Part shown: positions 1-8,811 of the stretch, one piece after another
How the letters are laid out: each line of letters opens with the position of its first letter
How positions within the stretch are numbered: the first letter of the stretch is position 1
Source: Polyangiaceae bacterium
GTDB taxonomy: Bacteria; Myxococcota_A; Polyangia; Polyangiales; Polyangiaceae
Assembly: GCA_016715885.1 (NCBI GenBank)
Contig: JADJXL010000012.1
Coordinates: forward strand, 1-64,000
Direction: 5' to 3'
DNA length: 64,000 nt
Program-made: the position numbers and the translations under genes
Notes under the pieces: generated by a model
Seen by the model: only the letters and a program-made list of their open reading frames with translations
Told to the model about the DNA's origin: nothing
The model's database searches: none

Positions 1-645
1 GCAGCGACCATTCAGCAATTGGCTTACTCCTGGGATGAGCGGCCTAATTTGAAGAGCCGCACGGATGCGTTGCAAGCGCAAAACACGACGGAGCGGTTCC
101 AGTATGATGGGCTGAATCGGCTAACATGTGCATACTTCCGGCTCGTCGAGAATCCGAATGCACCGTGCGCACGTCGTACGGCTATGCGCCCAATGGGAAC
201 TCTCGTATCAAAGAGCGACGTGGGCATTCTGTCGTATACTGATCCCACGCATCCGCATGCCGTTACGAATGCGGCAGGCGATAGCTTCTACCATGATGCG
301 GTCGGCAATCAAATTACGCGGCCAGGAGGCGTCATCATCACGTATACGCCGTTCGATTTGCCGAAGACGATCACGCAAGGTGCAAAGGCGACGACGTTTG
401 GATACGACGGTGATCAGCAACGAATCCGCAAAACGACGTTGACGACGGAGACCATTTACTTCGACCACCTTTACGAGCAGGTGAAAACCGCCAGCGGCAT
501 CGAGCATCGTTACCACGTGCATTCGCCGGAGCGCACGATTTCTAGCTGTGACGCGCGGCGGCCAAGAACCGGGGACGCGCTACCTGCATGTCGATCACCT
601 TGGGTCGATCGAGACGACCACGAAAGAGAATGGCAGCATCGATGA
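1..645 (+). CDS. RHS repeat protein, partial (5' end outside window, frameshifted)
   Basis: This is the C-proximal part of an RHS/YD-repeat shell, the secreted cage that houses a toxin tip. The frame is open from the first base. YD-like repeats are visible (YDGLNRLT, YHDAVGNQITRPGG, FGYDGDQQRIRKTT). Two local frame changes near 165-175 and 195-205 compensate one another: between them the conserved words (TSYGYAPNGN) are in frame 3 instead of frame 1. A further extra T in the TTT at about 539-541 throws the frame off after ...HSPERTI. The shell then continues one frame over in the next entry. The last 35 or so residues of this frame (545-645) are therefore out-of-frame nonsense. Confidence 0.8.
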   Translation, partial: AATIQQLAYSWDERPNLKSRTDALQAQNTTERFQYDGLNRLTCAYFRLVENPNAPCARRTAMRPMGTLVSKSDVGILSYTDPTHPHAVTNAAGDSFYHDAVGNQITRPGGVIITYTPFDLPKTITQGAKATTFGYDGDQQRIRKTTLTTETIYFDHLYEQVKTASGIEHRYHVHSPERTISSCDARRPRTGDALPACRSPWVDRDDHEREWQHR

Positions 646-1789
646 GCGGCGGAGCTACGATGCATTCGGCGCGCGCAGGAATCCAGAATGGGGCGGGCCA
701 TCGATAGCGTTCACGAGCAAAACGAAAAAGGGCTATACAGGCCATGAAGAGGCCGACGAATTCGGCCTCGTCAACATGAAGGGAAGAGTCTACGACCCAC
801 GCATTGGGCGGTTCACGACGACCGATCCGATCATTGCAAACGTGTACAATGGGCAAAGCTTTGGGGCGTATTCGTACGTGCGCAACAATCCGCTGACGTT
901 CGTGGATCCGAGCGGGTTTACCGAGGAGGAAGCGCGTCGGTTGTGGCGCGTCGAAGAGACGGGGCAGCTCGGCATTCACATCACGTTCGACCAACTGCCG
1001 GCACCAACGCCGCGACCTGCGCCACCGTCACAAGCGGCTAACGTGGGCGCCCAAGCGCCGACAACCGATGTGGGAACGACGGGCAATGGCGCAGCAGGAC
1101 CGCCGCAGGGTGCGACGGTGGTCGAAAAGGGAAGCGCGGGCGATGCCGTATGGGATGGCGTTGGAGATGCGGCGCGCGGCATTTGGGACGATTGGACGTC
1201 GACACCATTGCCGACGATCGAGCGCATGTACGACGCATACGACAAGGGCGATGCCGTCGATGCATTCAATGTGGTCAATCCGCTGATCGCATTCGCCAAC
1301 GTGTCCCTTGCAAACGACAACGGCGATACGTACAGCGTGACCAGGCAATCGACCGCGATAGGCGTCACGGTCATTGTGGGCGTCGTCGTCGGCAAGATAA
1401 CCGGTGCAAGCACGGGCGTTGGGAAGGGAGGGAAAACGACGAGGGGGCCGCCGAAGGCGGAGGCGATAGGCAACGCGCGCGCAGCACGTGACGCAGCGGG
1501 TCGTCTTGCGGATGGACGACCTAATCGGTCAAGCGCCGCATATGTAGGGATTGCCCGTGATGGCGAAGTCGCCGTTGGTCGCTCGAGACCTGGCGTGCAC
1601 GCCGAGGTTGCGGCGGATGCACAGCTTCCGGGCGGGACTATGACGGAGGTAATGGGATGGCGGCGAAATCCGGCTACGGGTCAGTTAGAATGGAGGCAGA
1701 TTCCAATCTGCCCGAACTGTCAAGCCAAATTTCCTGCGGAGCGATTCGTTCCTGGAACTGTTCGTGAACCCACGGGAGGTTCGCAATGA
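548..1789 (+). CDS. RHS core end with C-terminal deaminase-like toxin tip
   Basis: The first 125 residues are the end of the RHS core, including GRVYDPRIGRFTTTDP and the boundary NPLTFVDPSGF, after which the variable toxin begins. A Pro/Ala/Gly-rich linker and a hydrophobic glycine-rich stretch follow. The last 100 residues carry HAEVAADAQ and then ICPNCQ, the His-Glu plus Cys-x-x-Cys zinc signature of cytidine-deaminase-fold toxins. The predicted activity is nucleic-acid base deamination in a rival cell; the exact deaminase family is not resolved. The frame opens at 548 only because of the upstream 1-base frameshift, so as read here the toxin is separated from its delivery shell. The stop overlaps the start of the next gene by 4 bp, the usual toxin-immunity coupling. 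Confidence 0.8.
   Translation: MTRGGQEPGTRYLHVDHLGSIETTTKENGSIDERRSYDAFGARRNPEWGGPSIAFTSKTKKGYTGHEEADEFGLVNMKGRVYDPRIGRFTTTDPIIANVYNGQSFGAYSYVRNNPLTFVDPSGFTEEEARRLWRVEETGQLGIHITFDQLPAPTPRPAPPSQAANVGAQAPTTDVGTTGNGAAGPPQGATVVEKGSAGDAVWDGVGDAARGIWDDWTSTPLPTIERMYDAYDKGDAVDAFNVVNPLIAFANVSLANDNGDTYSVTRQSTAIGVTVIVGVVVGKITGASTGVGKGGKTTRGPPKAEAIGNARAARDAAGRLADGRPNRSSAAYVGIARDGEVAVGRSRPGVHAEVAADAQLPGGTMTEVMGWRRNPATGQLEWRQIPICPNCQAKFPAERFVPGTVREPTGGSQ
551..1092 (+). repeat. RHS core/linker direct repeat, copy 1
   Basis: About 540 bp coding for the end of the RHS core and the first linker residues recurs nearly identically at 2281-2825. One 3-bp length difference and scattered substitutions separate the copies. 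Similarity fades sharply inside the linker, where the toxin-specific parts begin. Confidence 0.9.
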
Positions 1790-2277
1790 AAACTTCGAAT
1801 ACGGCAGAGCGTCTCTTGGCATCAATTGACTGGTCGATTCTCCGCGCCCTGGGCGGAGACGGCGAAAGCGTTCAACATGCTCTACATGAACTTCTAGCAT
1901 CGGAAAGTGCTGATGCCGCTGAGCGCGCATATTGGGGAGTTGAGAATCACGCATTCGTTCAAGGGGAACTGTTCGAGGTGTCTGAAGCATGCTCTTCGGT
2001 CTTAATCGCCTCCTTGGTTGATCCACGAGAAAAATGGGTTCGCGTGGCTGTGCTTGACCTCATGTTCCAGATCCTCTCCGGGTATCCTTCAACGAGTCCC
2101 GGCACCCCAAGCGACATTGTGCAGCGCTGTCATCGCGTAGTGCGAGAGGGGCTGTGGCTCCTCTATCGCGAGGCGATATGCGGGGAACGAGACGCGGCTT
2201 TCGATGTACTGGAGCAGCTTGGTGAAGCGGAGAAGGCTCGCAGGCTCCTGAGTATTGCCGGCGCGACTTCGAATTAA
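1786..2277 (+). CDS. Putative immunity protein for the deaminase-like RHS toxin
   Basis: This encodes 163 residues that look almost entirely alpha-helical, with no signal peptide and no membrane segment, as expected of a cytosolic antidote. I do not recognise the family; regularly spaced helices suggest a HEAT-like bundle. The ATG overlaps the stop of the toxin gene (ATGA), so the two are probably translationally coupled. The role is inferred from this position, since immunity genes almost always follow RHS tips directly. The orphan RHS tip starts in the codon right after its stop. Confidence 0.7.
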   Translation: MKTSNTAERLLASIDWSILRALGGDGESVQHALHELLASESADAAERAYWGVENHAFVQGELFEVSEACSSVLIASLVDPREKWVRVAVLDLMFQILSGYPSTSPGTPSDIVQRCHRVVREGLWLLYREAICGERDAAFDVLEQLGEAEKARRLLSIAGATSN

Positions 2278-3518
2278 GTCACGCGTGGTGGCCCAGAACC
2301 GGGGACGCGCTACCTGCATGTCGATCACCTTGGGTCGATCGAGACGACCACGAAAGAGAATGGCAGCATCGATGAGCGGCGGAGCTACGATGCATTCGGC
2401 GCGCGCAGGAATCCAGAATGGGGCGGGCCATCGATAGCGTTCACGAGCAAAACGAAAAAGGGATTCACGGGGCACGAAGAGGCCGACGAAATCGGCCTCG
2501 TCAACATGAGGGGACGCTATTTCGACCCACGCATTGGGCGATTCACGACGACCGATCCGATCATTGCAAACGTGTACAATGGGCAAAGCTTCGGGGCGTA
2601 TTCCTACGTGCGCAACAATCCGCTGACATTCGTGGATCCAAGTGGGTTTACCGAGGAAGAAGCGCGCCGGTTGTGGCGCGTCGAAGAAACGCCCGGACAG
2701 CTCGGCATTCACATCACGTTCGACCCATTGCCGCCACCGACGCCGCGACCTACGCCTTCGCCACATGCGGCTGACGTGGGCGCCCAAGCGCCGACAACCG
2801 ATGTCGGAACGACGGGATCTGGCGCCAGCAGTTTACCGCAGCAAACGACGAAACCAGAGTCGGGTCCGTCGGCGCCCGGTGCTTGGGACGGCGTCTGGGA
2901 CGGCATTGTCGACGTCTACGATCATCTCGACGAAATGGTACCGGGGTCGGATGCGAATCTGGTGGCCCAAGCGCGCACGGTGCTCGAAATGGCCGAAGCG
3001 TACCAAAAGGGCGACCTCATTGACGCGGTCAATGTCGTCAATCCGCTGATGGGGGCAGCTACGCTGGGGTTTGCCATCGACGACGAGGATTGGTACACAG
3101 TAGGGCGGGCGTCCGTGGGCGTGGGCGTAGCGATCGTTGCCGCTATTGTCGGGAAGAAGCTGGGACCAGGAACAGGGGCGAGAACCACGAGAGGGCCGCC
3201 AGGGGGCGGGGCTGCTCCAGGAGGCGGAGGTGGACGAGGCGGAAATCAGTTTCGTGGTCCAGACCCAGCGGCTGGGGCCCACACTCGAGATTCAGGACCG
3301 ATAGCAAAGGGGTAACGACATACGAAACGTATGACTATCCAACGCCCGGCATGGGGAAACGCGTCGATGCAGTGGGGCCACCGCATGGGGGAGTCCCAAC
3401 ACCTCATACGGTTGAAACCACGAGGCACTTGAACCCGAGGGATCCGACAAAATCAAGTATCAGGGAAAGTCGTCCAAGACCCTCGACTCCGGACGAAGTC
3501 CCATTCAGGAGAGAATAA
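2278..3518 (+). pseudogene. Orphan RHS tip with second toxin domain (frameshifted)
   Basis: This is an RHS C-terminal cassette without a shell. The reading frame is open immediately after the preceding stop (TRGGPEPGTRYLHVDHLG), but the first in-frame ATG is not until 2506. It passes the RHS boundary NPLTFVDPSGF, a linker and a glycine-rich hydrophobic stretch like that of the first toxin. Frame 1 stops at 3315. The real toxin tail continues in frame 3 from about 3275 (GPHSRFRTDSKGVTTYETYD, then PTPGMGKRVDAVGPPHGG) to the stop at 3516-3518. One extra G in the GGGG at 3275-3278 would join the two frames. The tail resembles the polymorphic toxin type 24 group, a tentative match. As a shell-less cassette it may be a silent reserve tip. 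Confidence 0.75.
2281..2825 (+). repeat. RHS core/linker direct repeat, copy 2
   Basis: This is the second copy of the segment at 551-1092 and starts 4 bases after the stop of the first immunity gene. It gives homologous recombination a target of more than 500 bp for swapping the downstream toxin tip onto the full RHS shell. Confidence 0.9.
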
Positions 3519-3958
3519 TGCGCCCAAACGATACTGTCATGGCTCAGTTGGCGGATTTTGATGCATGGTGCAAGAGCGGACCACAAGGAGCGGATATCAG
3601 TCTCATCGACTACGTCGGATTCGTGGCGACGCCAGACCTATTATTCGGCTTCGCTTCGCTATTCTGGCCCGATTTGATTGTTCACGAAGAGCGACGCTTC
3701 TTAGCATCCGGGTTCTCCCCAGCTCTCTATGAACAGTGGCGAGCAAAAGGATTGAACTCTCGGGAAATACAACGCGTCATGAATCACGTACACATCTCGA
3801 CGCTTTTTCAGAATCAGCAAATAAGCGACGAGATCGCGGTAGAAGCGGCACGTCTTCTCGCGACCACTTGGTCGCGCACACTCGGACCCGAAGGGCTCGC
3901 CGCTGAAGCGGTCGGCAGTAATCTCGACGATGCTGCGGTGACGTTTTTCGAAGATTGA
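3518..3958 (+). CDS. Putative immunity protein for the orphan RHS toxin
   Basis: This 146-residue acidic protein has no signal peptide. The ATG shares one base with the TAA of the toxin frame (TAATG), the coupling expected of a toxin-immunity pair. I do not recognise its family; predicted character is helical with a few hydrophobic segments (YVGFVATPDLLFGFASLFW). The function is inferred only from being next to the second toxin tip. Unlike that tip, its frame is intact, which fits continued selection for protection. Confidence 0.65.
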   Translation: MRPNDTVMAQLADFDAWCKSGPQGADISLIDYVGFVATPDLLFGFASLFWPDLIVHEERRFLASGFSPALYEQWRAKGLNSREIQRVMNHVHISTLFQNQQISDEIAVEAARLLATTWSRTLGPEGLAAEAVGSNLDDAAVTFFED

Positions 3959-4031
3959 ATCCGTATGTCGGTGCGGGCAACGACGGCGACACGTACAGCG
4001 TCACACGGCAATCGACCGCGATAGGCGTGAC
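3958..4031 (+). repeat. Remnant of a third RHS cassette
   Basis: Starting at the stop of the second immunity gene, the + strand can be read as NP...GNDGDTYSVTRQSTAIGVT, matching the post-linker segment of the first cassette (DNA at about 1313-1368). The reading stops at 4054. The 4057-4180 segment that follows probably held the rest of a third toxin but is too eroded to name. Confidence 0.7.
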
Positions 4032-4181
4032 TTGTCGATTGCAACAAGCGACGTAGAAATCGCGCGCCGTGTAACGGACGTCTTCGGTAAGCAGCCGGAA
4101 TGAGTGCGGGCTGGCACCATGTTTGGGCAATGAATCAAGTCAGTCGCCCCGGACGCAAAGGGCTGCAAGGGTGGGCCATCA

Positions 4182-4496
4182 ATGGCAACACTTGAAGAAG
4201 AAAATCGGCAGGTGCTCAACCTCATCCAATCGCTCCTTGGTGCCGTTTCTTCCAATTTCCGCGCAGTTTCGATCACTGTCGACAACGAGATAATTTTACA
4301 CTTCCTGCTCGAGAAAGACAATGCGGAGGATCGTGAAGAGATCGAGGACATCGAGTTCGAGTTTTTAGCTATGCAAGGCCGTCTCGTAACAGTGACGACA
4401 GAAATCGTGGTCTCGAGCAGGCCCATTGACGAGATTCGATTGCCCGGGCGCGGAGTCTTTCTCCGCCGGGAATCCCTCGACCATGCGTCCAACTAG
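4182..4496 (+). CDS. Orphan immunity-like protein
   Basis: A 104-residue, very acidic protein, rich in Glu and Asp in its middle part (KDNAEDREEIEDIEFEF), with no signal peptide. I do not recognise the family. It sits just after the remnant of a third RHS cassette, exactly where an immunity gene would be. I therefore infer an antidote kept after its toxin was lost, possibly giving protection against a toxin used by relatives. A small unrelated acidic protein is the alternative. Confidence 0.55.
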   Translation: MATLEEENRQVLNLIQSLLGAVSSNFRAVSITVDNEIILHFLLEKDNAEDREEIEDIEFEFLAMQGRLVTVTTEIVVSSRPIDEIRLPGRGVFLRRESLDHASN

Positions 4497-4584
4497 CGCC
4501 GAGCGGGTCGTCCCCCCGCGTCCTCACGACCATGCGATTGGTTTCACTCCACCCAGGGCCGCGAGGACCATCGATGCCACGCCT

Positions 4585-5259
4585 CTACGCCTCGCCCTCC
4601 CCCTCGCCTTCGCCTTCGTCGCTCTCGCTATCGTCGTCCATCACCGGGAACACCAAATCCTGTCGCACGCGGTCGTTCGGAAATGCCGCGCACGAGGCCC
4701 ATCAATTTGTCCACCGCATGGTAATGCTCGCCCCGCAATGCAACCTCGTCCGCGAATGCCTCGAGGTACGCTTTGCGCGCTGCTATACGCATTCGCCGTC
4801 GTTTGCAGCTTGTCGAGCGCTATCTCCAATTTCGGTAGCCACTCCGCTATGAATGCCTCGCTCCCAGGCACCTTGCATCGCTTCATGTCGTCGACGAGCT
4901 TCACCGTCGGCGGGATTTGCCGCATCCCGTACGGCGCCACCACCGGCCCGAGTCCTCGGGGAACAAAACTTCGCAATGGGGCCATTCTTGCGTCCACCAT
5001 CCGCGATCCCCACCGCCCCGTGAATCATCCGAATCGTCTGATCCGTGTTGTAATGCGCAAAGCGAAAAGCCGCTCGCTTCTGCAACATCGGCTTGCGCAA
5101 TCCACGTCGCGTATTGTGCGCCGCATCGAGCTCGTTGTTGAGCACCTCGAACGACGCCGCATACCCATCCGTCTCCGGGAAATGCCGCAGCCCTTCGCAA
5201 AGTTCGACCCCATACGTAATGCGGATATCCGATGCCGCTTTGACTCGATACTTTCTCAC
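4585..5259 (-). pseudogene. Decayed hypothetical protein with acidic tail
   Basis: The reverse strand has a good start: AAGGAGG, 5 bases, then GTG at 5259, reading VRKYRVKAASDIRITYGVEL. Coherent protein sequence continues across three frames: after ...GGRKNGPIA near 4975 it moves to GLGPVVAPYGMRQIPPT; near 4775 to KAYLEAFADEVALRGEHYH; near 4640 to RQDLVFPVMDDDSE. It ends in a Glu/Gly/Asp-rich tail with a stop at 4585. Joined, the product would be about 225 residues. The family is not recognised. Three separate indels make a functional product unlikely. The + strand frame across the same DNA is a shadow. Confidence 0.65.
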
Positions 5260-5360
5260 TTCGACCTCCTTCGATCGTGCAACGACGGTAACACAGTACG
5301 CCCACAGTCTCCAAATTTCACATCTCAAATCGACGACAGTGCCCCTCAGCGCGGGCTGAC

Positions 5361-5574
5361 ACCCGCATGTCGTCGCGACACATGACACTCCGCCGAAAAT
5401 TGAGGGGCACGCGTCGTCGCGACACCTCGGCCCAAGTTCGGACTTAGGGCGGCATGTCGTCGCGACACCTGGCACTCCGTCGCAAATGGAGGGGCACGCG
5501 TCGTCGCGACACATGGCACTCCGTCGCAAATGGAGGGGCACGTGCACGCGCGACACCTCGGCCTACGTCCGGAC
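5361..5574. repeat. Tandem array of 43-44 bp units containing GTCGCGAC
   Basis: GTCGTCGCGACAC recurs at 5369, 5413, 5456 and 5500, with a variant at 5544, giving a constant 43-44 bp step. The core GTCGCGAC is a palindrome. The intervening roughly 31 bp come in two alternating types, one with GGCACTCCGTCGCAAATGG and one with CTCGGCCCAAGTTCGGAC. The last unit is cut by the insertion sequence at its CTAG, and the missing part resumes at 7597 (GACATGTCGGCGCGACAAG). No gene was seen in 5260-5574. Confidence 0.8.
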
Positions 5575-7596
5575 CTAGCCCAACTTCCGCAGTTGGCCAA
5601 GCCCGTCGTCAGAATCGTGCTCACCGAACGCTGATTCCACGGAACAATGTGGGCCAGGCATGTGGCCTGAGTTGTTGTGCGCGAGTGATGCGTCGCCGAT
5701 TTGGGAAGACCCGTCACTCGGCCCTTCCAAACCATGCGTGTAGTGCCAACCGATGGATTTGCGCGGTTTTACCGGAAGGACCATGATTGCAGCAAGAGAT
5801 CCGATGTATCTACGTCGCTCGCTGGTCAAGAAAACGGAACCACCCACACCTATTGGCGATTGGTTCGGTCCGTTCGTCGCAATGGCAGAGTCGTTCAACA
5901 GACGGTCGCGCAGCTCGGGAATCTCGATGCGCAGGAGCGAGCGGCCGCGAAGGGTTGGGCGCTCGAATGACGGGCGGCGCGAATCAAATGGAGTTATGGG
6001 AAGATAATCCCCTTCCGCAAACCTTGAAGATTCGAGCGGATCTTCCGCCCAACGCAGTCGTGATTTCGGCGATTGTGGCTCGGATGGACGCTCTGAAGGC
6101 ATTGCAACTGGATATGTTGCGCGTCGCATGCCCGAAGGGAAAGAGTCCGTCGCATGGTCCACGATGGCGGCGGTTTTGGTCATTGCACGACTGTGCGAGC
6201 CATCCAGCGAATTGCACATCGCCGAGGATTGGTATCGCAAAACGGCGCTCGAAGACATTCTCGATTTCCAGTGGAGCGGGTCAAGATGACCGGCTGTATC
6301 GCGCTCGACGAGCTTTTGCCGCACAAAGAAGCCATCGAGAAACATTTGCGCAAGCGACTCGGCGAATTGTTCTCGATTGAATATGATCTGCTGTTGTACG
6401 ATGTGACGAGCACATTTCGAGGGGCTTGCGGAGAAAACGAGCTCGCCAAGCGCGGACACAGTCGCGATCACCGCTCGGATTGCAAGCGGTTTGCATCGCG
6501 CTCGTCGTCACGCGTGAAGGACTTCCGCTTGGCTACGAGGTTTTCCCGGAAACCGTGCGACATGACGACGGTCAAAGAAATCGTCAGAGCATGGAACGAA
6601 GATTTGGCATCGCGCAACGCGTATGGGTCATGGATCGCGGGATGGGCAGCGAAGCGAATGTGAAATGGCTTGAATCAACGGGCAGACGGTATTTGATTGG
6701 CACGCCCAAAGCAGCGATGAAATCTTGGCGTGAGGCGATTTTGGATTCGGCGGGCTGGACGGAATTCGTGACGGATTGGAAGTCAAGCTGTGCTCGAAGG
6801 ATCCGAGACATTTGTATTGTGCCGGTCCGCAGATCGAGCGAAGAAGGAATCGGCGATGACGACCGATTTGCGAAACGGATCGAAGATGGTCTCGAACGAT
6901 CGAGCGGCGGCTCGAGCGAGCCAAAAAGCCCGTGGATCGAAGCACGCTCGAACGCCAAATTGGGCGGCTTCTCGGCGGCAATGAACGCGCGGCCGGCCGC
7001 TATCGAATACAAATCGTTTACGATCCAACCAGGGCCGGAGGATTGAAACTTCGAAAGCGCTGCAATTCGACTGGAATGAATGGGCCCGCGAAAGCGAGGG
7101 ATATGTGCTGCGCACCAACGTAAACAATTGGTCGGCGCAAGAATTATGGCACACGTACATTCAATTGACGCAAGCGGAAGCCGCATTTCGCATTCATAAA
7201 AACGACCTCTCGATTCGACCGATATGGCATCAGAAAGCCGAGCGAGTACAGGCGCACATTCTCGTGTGCTTTCTGGCGTATGCATTATGGAAAACTGGAA
7301 CAGTGGCAGAAACGTGCAGGATTGGGCAACAGTCCGCGCACGATTCTCGAGGAGCTTCATCGCATTCAATGCGCGGACGTCATCATCCCCATCGCAGGAG
7401 AAGCCGGGCGCGAACTGCGGATTCGTTGCATCGTCCGTCCCGAGCCTGAACAGGCAGCCCTGCTCGACCGCCTCGGGCTACGCCTACCCGAGCGCATCCG
7501 GACCCCACGCGTCGCGTAGATTTGTAGTGCCAACTTTGGGCCGTAAGTGCTTGAAATTATTGATCTGCCCTGGCCCAACTGCGGAAGTTGGGCTAG
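5575..7596 (+). mobile_element. Degraded IS1634/IS4-like insertion sequence
   Basis: The element is bounded by perfect inverted repeats: CCCAACTTCCGCAGTTGG at 5579-5596 and its reverse complement at 7575-7592. CTAG lies outside each end; as CTAG also completes the interrupted repeat unit, it is best read as a 4-bp target duplication. The single transposase gene inside is broken by many frameshifts, so the copy cannot move by itself. About 225 bp between the left end and the transposase start, and 55 bp after its stop, hold no further gene. Confidence 0.85.
5804..7519 (+). pseudogene. IS1634/IS4-family DDE transposase (multiply frameshifted)
   Basis: The protein can be followed through several frames: MYLRRSLVKK at 5804, then THTYWRLVRSVRRNGRVV, MELWEDNPLPQTLKI, LLPHKEAIEKHLRKRLGEL, LLLYDVTSTF (first catalytic Asp region), VWVMDRGMGSEANVKWL (second Asp), AAFRIHKNDLSIRPIWHQ (Glu region) and the C-terminus ending RTPRVA at 7519. 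A joined protein would be about 560 residues, the usual size for this family. The first frame change near 5830 lies in an AAAA run and several others also look like single-base indels. No intact reading frame exceeds about 200 codons. Confidence 0.85.
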
Positions 7597-7914
7597 TGCG
7601 ACATGTCGGCGCGACAAGCGTGATTTCGGGTGCGTGTAGGGCGAGGGACACGAATTGGGCGGGCGTGTCTCGAGACGCCTCGGGTTGTCGCCTAGCGAAG
7701 CTGCTGCTTGTCTGGGGCGCTTCTACGACCGCGCGCGACGTAGGCCGCTGCACTGCACGTGAACGGCTCCCCGAGCGCACCGAGGAGAACGCCGAGCAGT
7801 GGGACTTCGCTGTGGAGTTGCTTTCGCCAAAGTCATCCGTGTGATCAGCATGGCATGGAGATGGCTGCACCCGTGGCCGCTTCGCGGGGCGGACTTTTCG
7901 TGTAAAGTGACGCG
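7597..7914. other. Intergenic: repeat remnant, otherwise featureless
   Basis: The first 25 bases complete the repeat unit split by the insertion sequence. The remainder, up to the regulator gene, shows no convincing gene on either strand. A TGTAAAGT at 7901-7908 could be a -10 box for the next gene. Confidence 0.5.
7901..7908 (+). promoter_or_regulatory. Possible -10 box of the XRE gene
   Basis: TGTAAAGT lies 6 bases before the ATG at 7915. No Shine-Dalgarno sequence precedes that ATG, so the transcript could be almost leaderless, as is common for small R-M controller-type regulators. This rests on sequence likeness alone. Confidence 0.3.
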
Positions 7915-8142
7915 ATGGGAGAACGAAGCGAGTCGATCGACCTTACGGTTCACGTTGGCGCGCGCATTCAATCACTGCGACTCGAACGCGACATTTCCTT
8001 GCGAAAGCTCGCCAAAATGGCGAAGTGCAATCCCTTGAGCATTTCGATCATCGAGCGGGGGCGGTCGTGGATTCAGTTGCGAATGCTGCGGAACATCGCT
8101 CGAGCATTACAGGTCGAGCCATTCGATCTATTCCCGCCTTGA
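7915..8142 (+). CDS. XRE-family helix-turn-helix regulator
   Basis: The 75-residue protein is a single Cro/C1-type helix-turn-helix: VGARIQSLRLERDISLRKLA is helices 1-2, and KMAKCNPLSISIIERGRSW is the turn and recognition helix, followed by LRMLRNIARALQVEPFDLF. Its size is near that of restriction-modification controller proteins, and it abuts a fragment of a type I restriction subunit. The link to restriction is an inference from position. Its last few codons overlap the end of that fragment on the other strand, so the fusion point of a past deletion probably lies at about 8130-8145. Confidence 0.75.
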   Translation: MGERSESIDLTVHVGARIQSLRLERDISLRKLAKMAKCNPLSISIIERGRSWIQLRMLRNIARALQVEPFDLFPP

Positions 8143-8764
8143 GCAGTCGGTGGATTTGGTATACGATGGTAAAGGTTTTTCCGGTCCCCGTTGCCATTGC
8201 GAGCAGCATTCGCCGCCTTCGATCGGCAATGGCTTGCTCGATGGCTACGCTCGCGTCACGTTGGTACGGCCTCAGCCACGGATGATCATGCGGCAATTGA
8301 GCGAGTCGTTCGCATGCCGCGTCCACGTCGCGGTCGAGCATTTCGCGAAGCGCATCGGGCGTATGAAATTGCGCAATCAATTGCACACGATTTTTCGGAT
8401 GACGGGCATCTCGGAACCAGATTTCTTCGCCATTCGTGGCATAGAGAAAGGGCGCACGGACGTCGTTCGCGAAGTGATAAGGGCCGTGTGGCAACCCGAG
8501 CGCATAGCGTTCAGCTTGGCTCAGGACGTTGCGAGTATCGCGAGAGACACGCTTGGCCTCGACGATTGCGACGACGTGGCCATCGAGCCAGAGCGCATAG
8601 TCGGCCGGGCCGTTTGCCGTGGGCTGCTCCTCCGTTCGGCACGGGTTGGGCGGGGCGTTGTCGCTGCGTGGGGCGAATGTCCACTTCGCGGCATCGAGTC
8701 GGGGATCGATACGTCGCTTGCGCGTGAGCCATTCGGCTTCGTTGAGCGGAAGGGAAGCAGGCAT
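8130..8764 (-). pseudogene. N-terminal fragment of type I restriction subunit R
   Basis: The frame starts MPASLPLNEAEWLTRKRRID and shows the HsdR N-terminal nuclease domain: YALWLDGHVVAIVEAKR resembles the D-(E/Q)xK core. After QRDASVAIEQAI comes the helicase Walker A, LLAMATGTGKTFTIVYQIHR. Homology ends a few residues later at KAGI. A complete HsdR has about 700-1000 residues, so the helicase and C-terminal domains are gone. The frame runs to a stop at 8048, but the codons after about 8130 are the antisense of the XRE gene. No hsdM or hsdS is present. Confidence 0.75.
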
Positions 8765-8811
8765 CGTGTGCTCGCTGAGCGGGAGTGTCTCGGAAGTTCG
8801 TGATGGTATGA

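Noticed and set aside
4426..5385. 319-codon + strand frame
   Set aside because: Shadow of the decayed reverse-strand gene, whose protein-like sequence and ribosome-binding site are clear.
5361..5574. CRISPR array
   Set aside because: The spacing is regular, but the repeat core is only 13 bp, the 'spacers' are two recurring types instead of unique sequences, and no cas genes are near.
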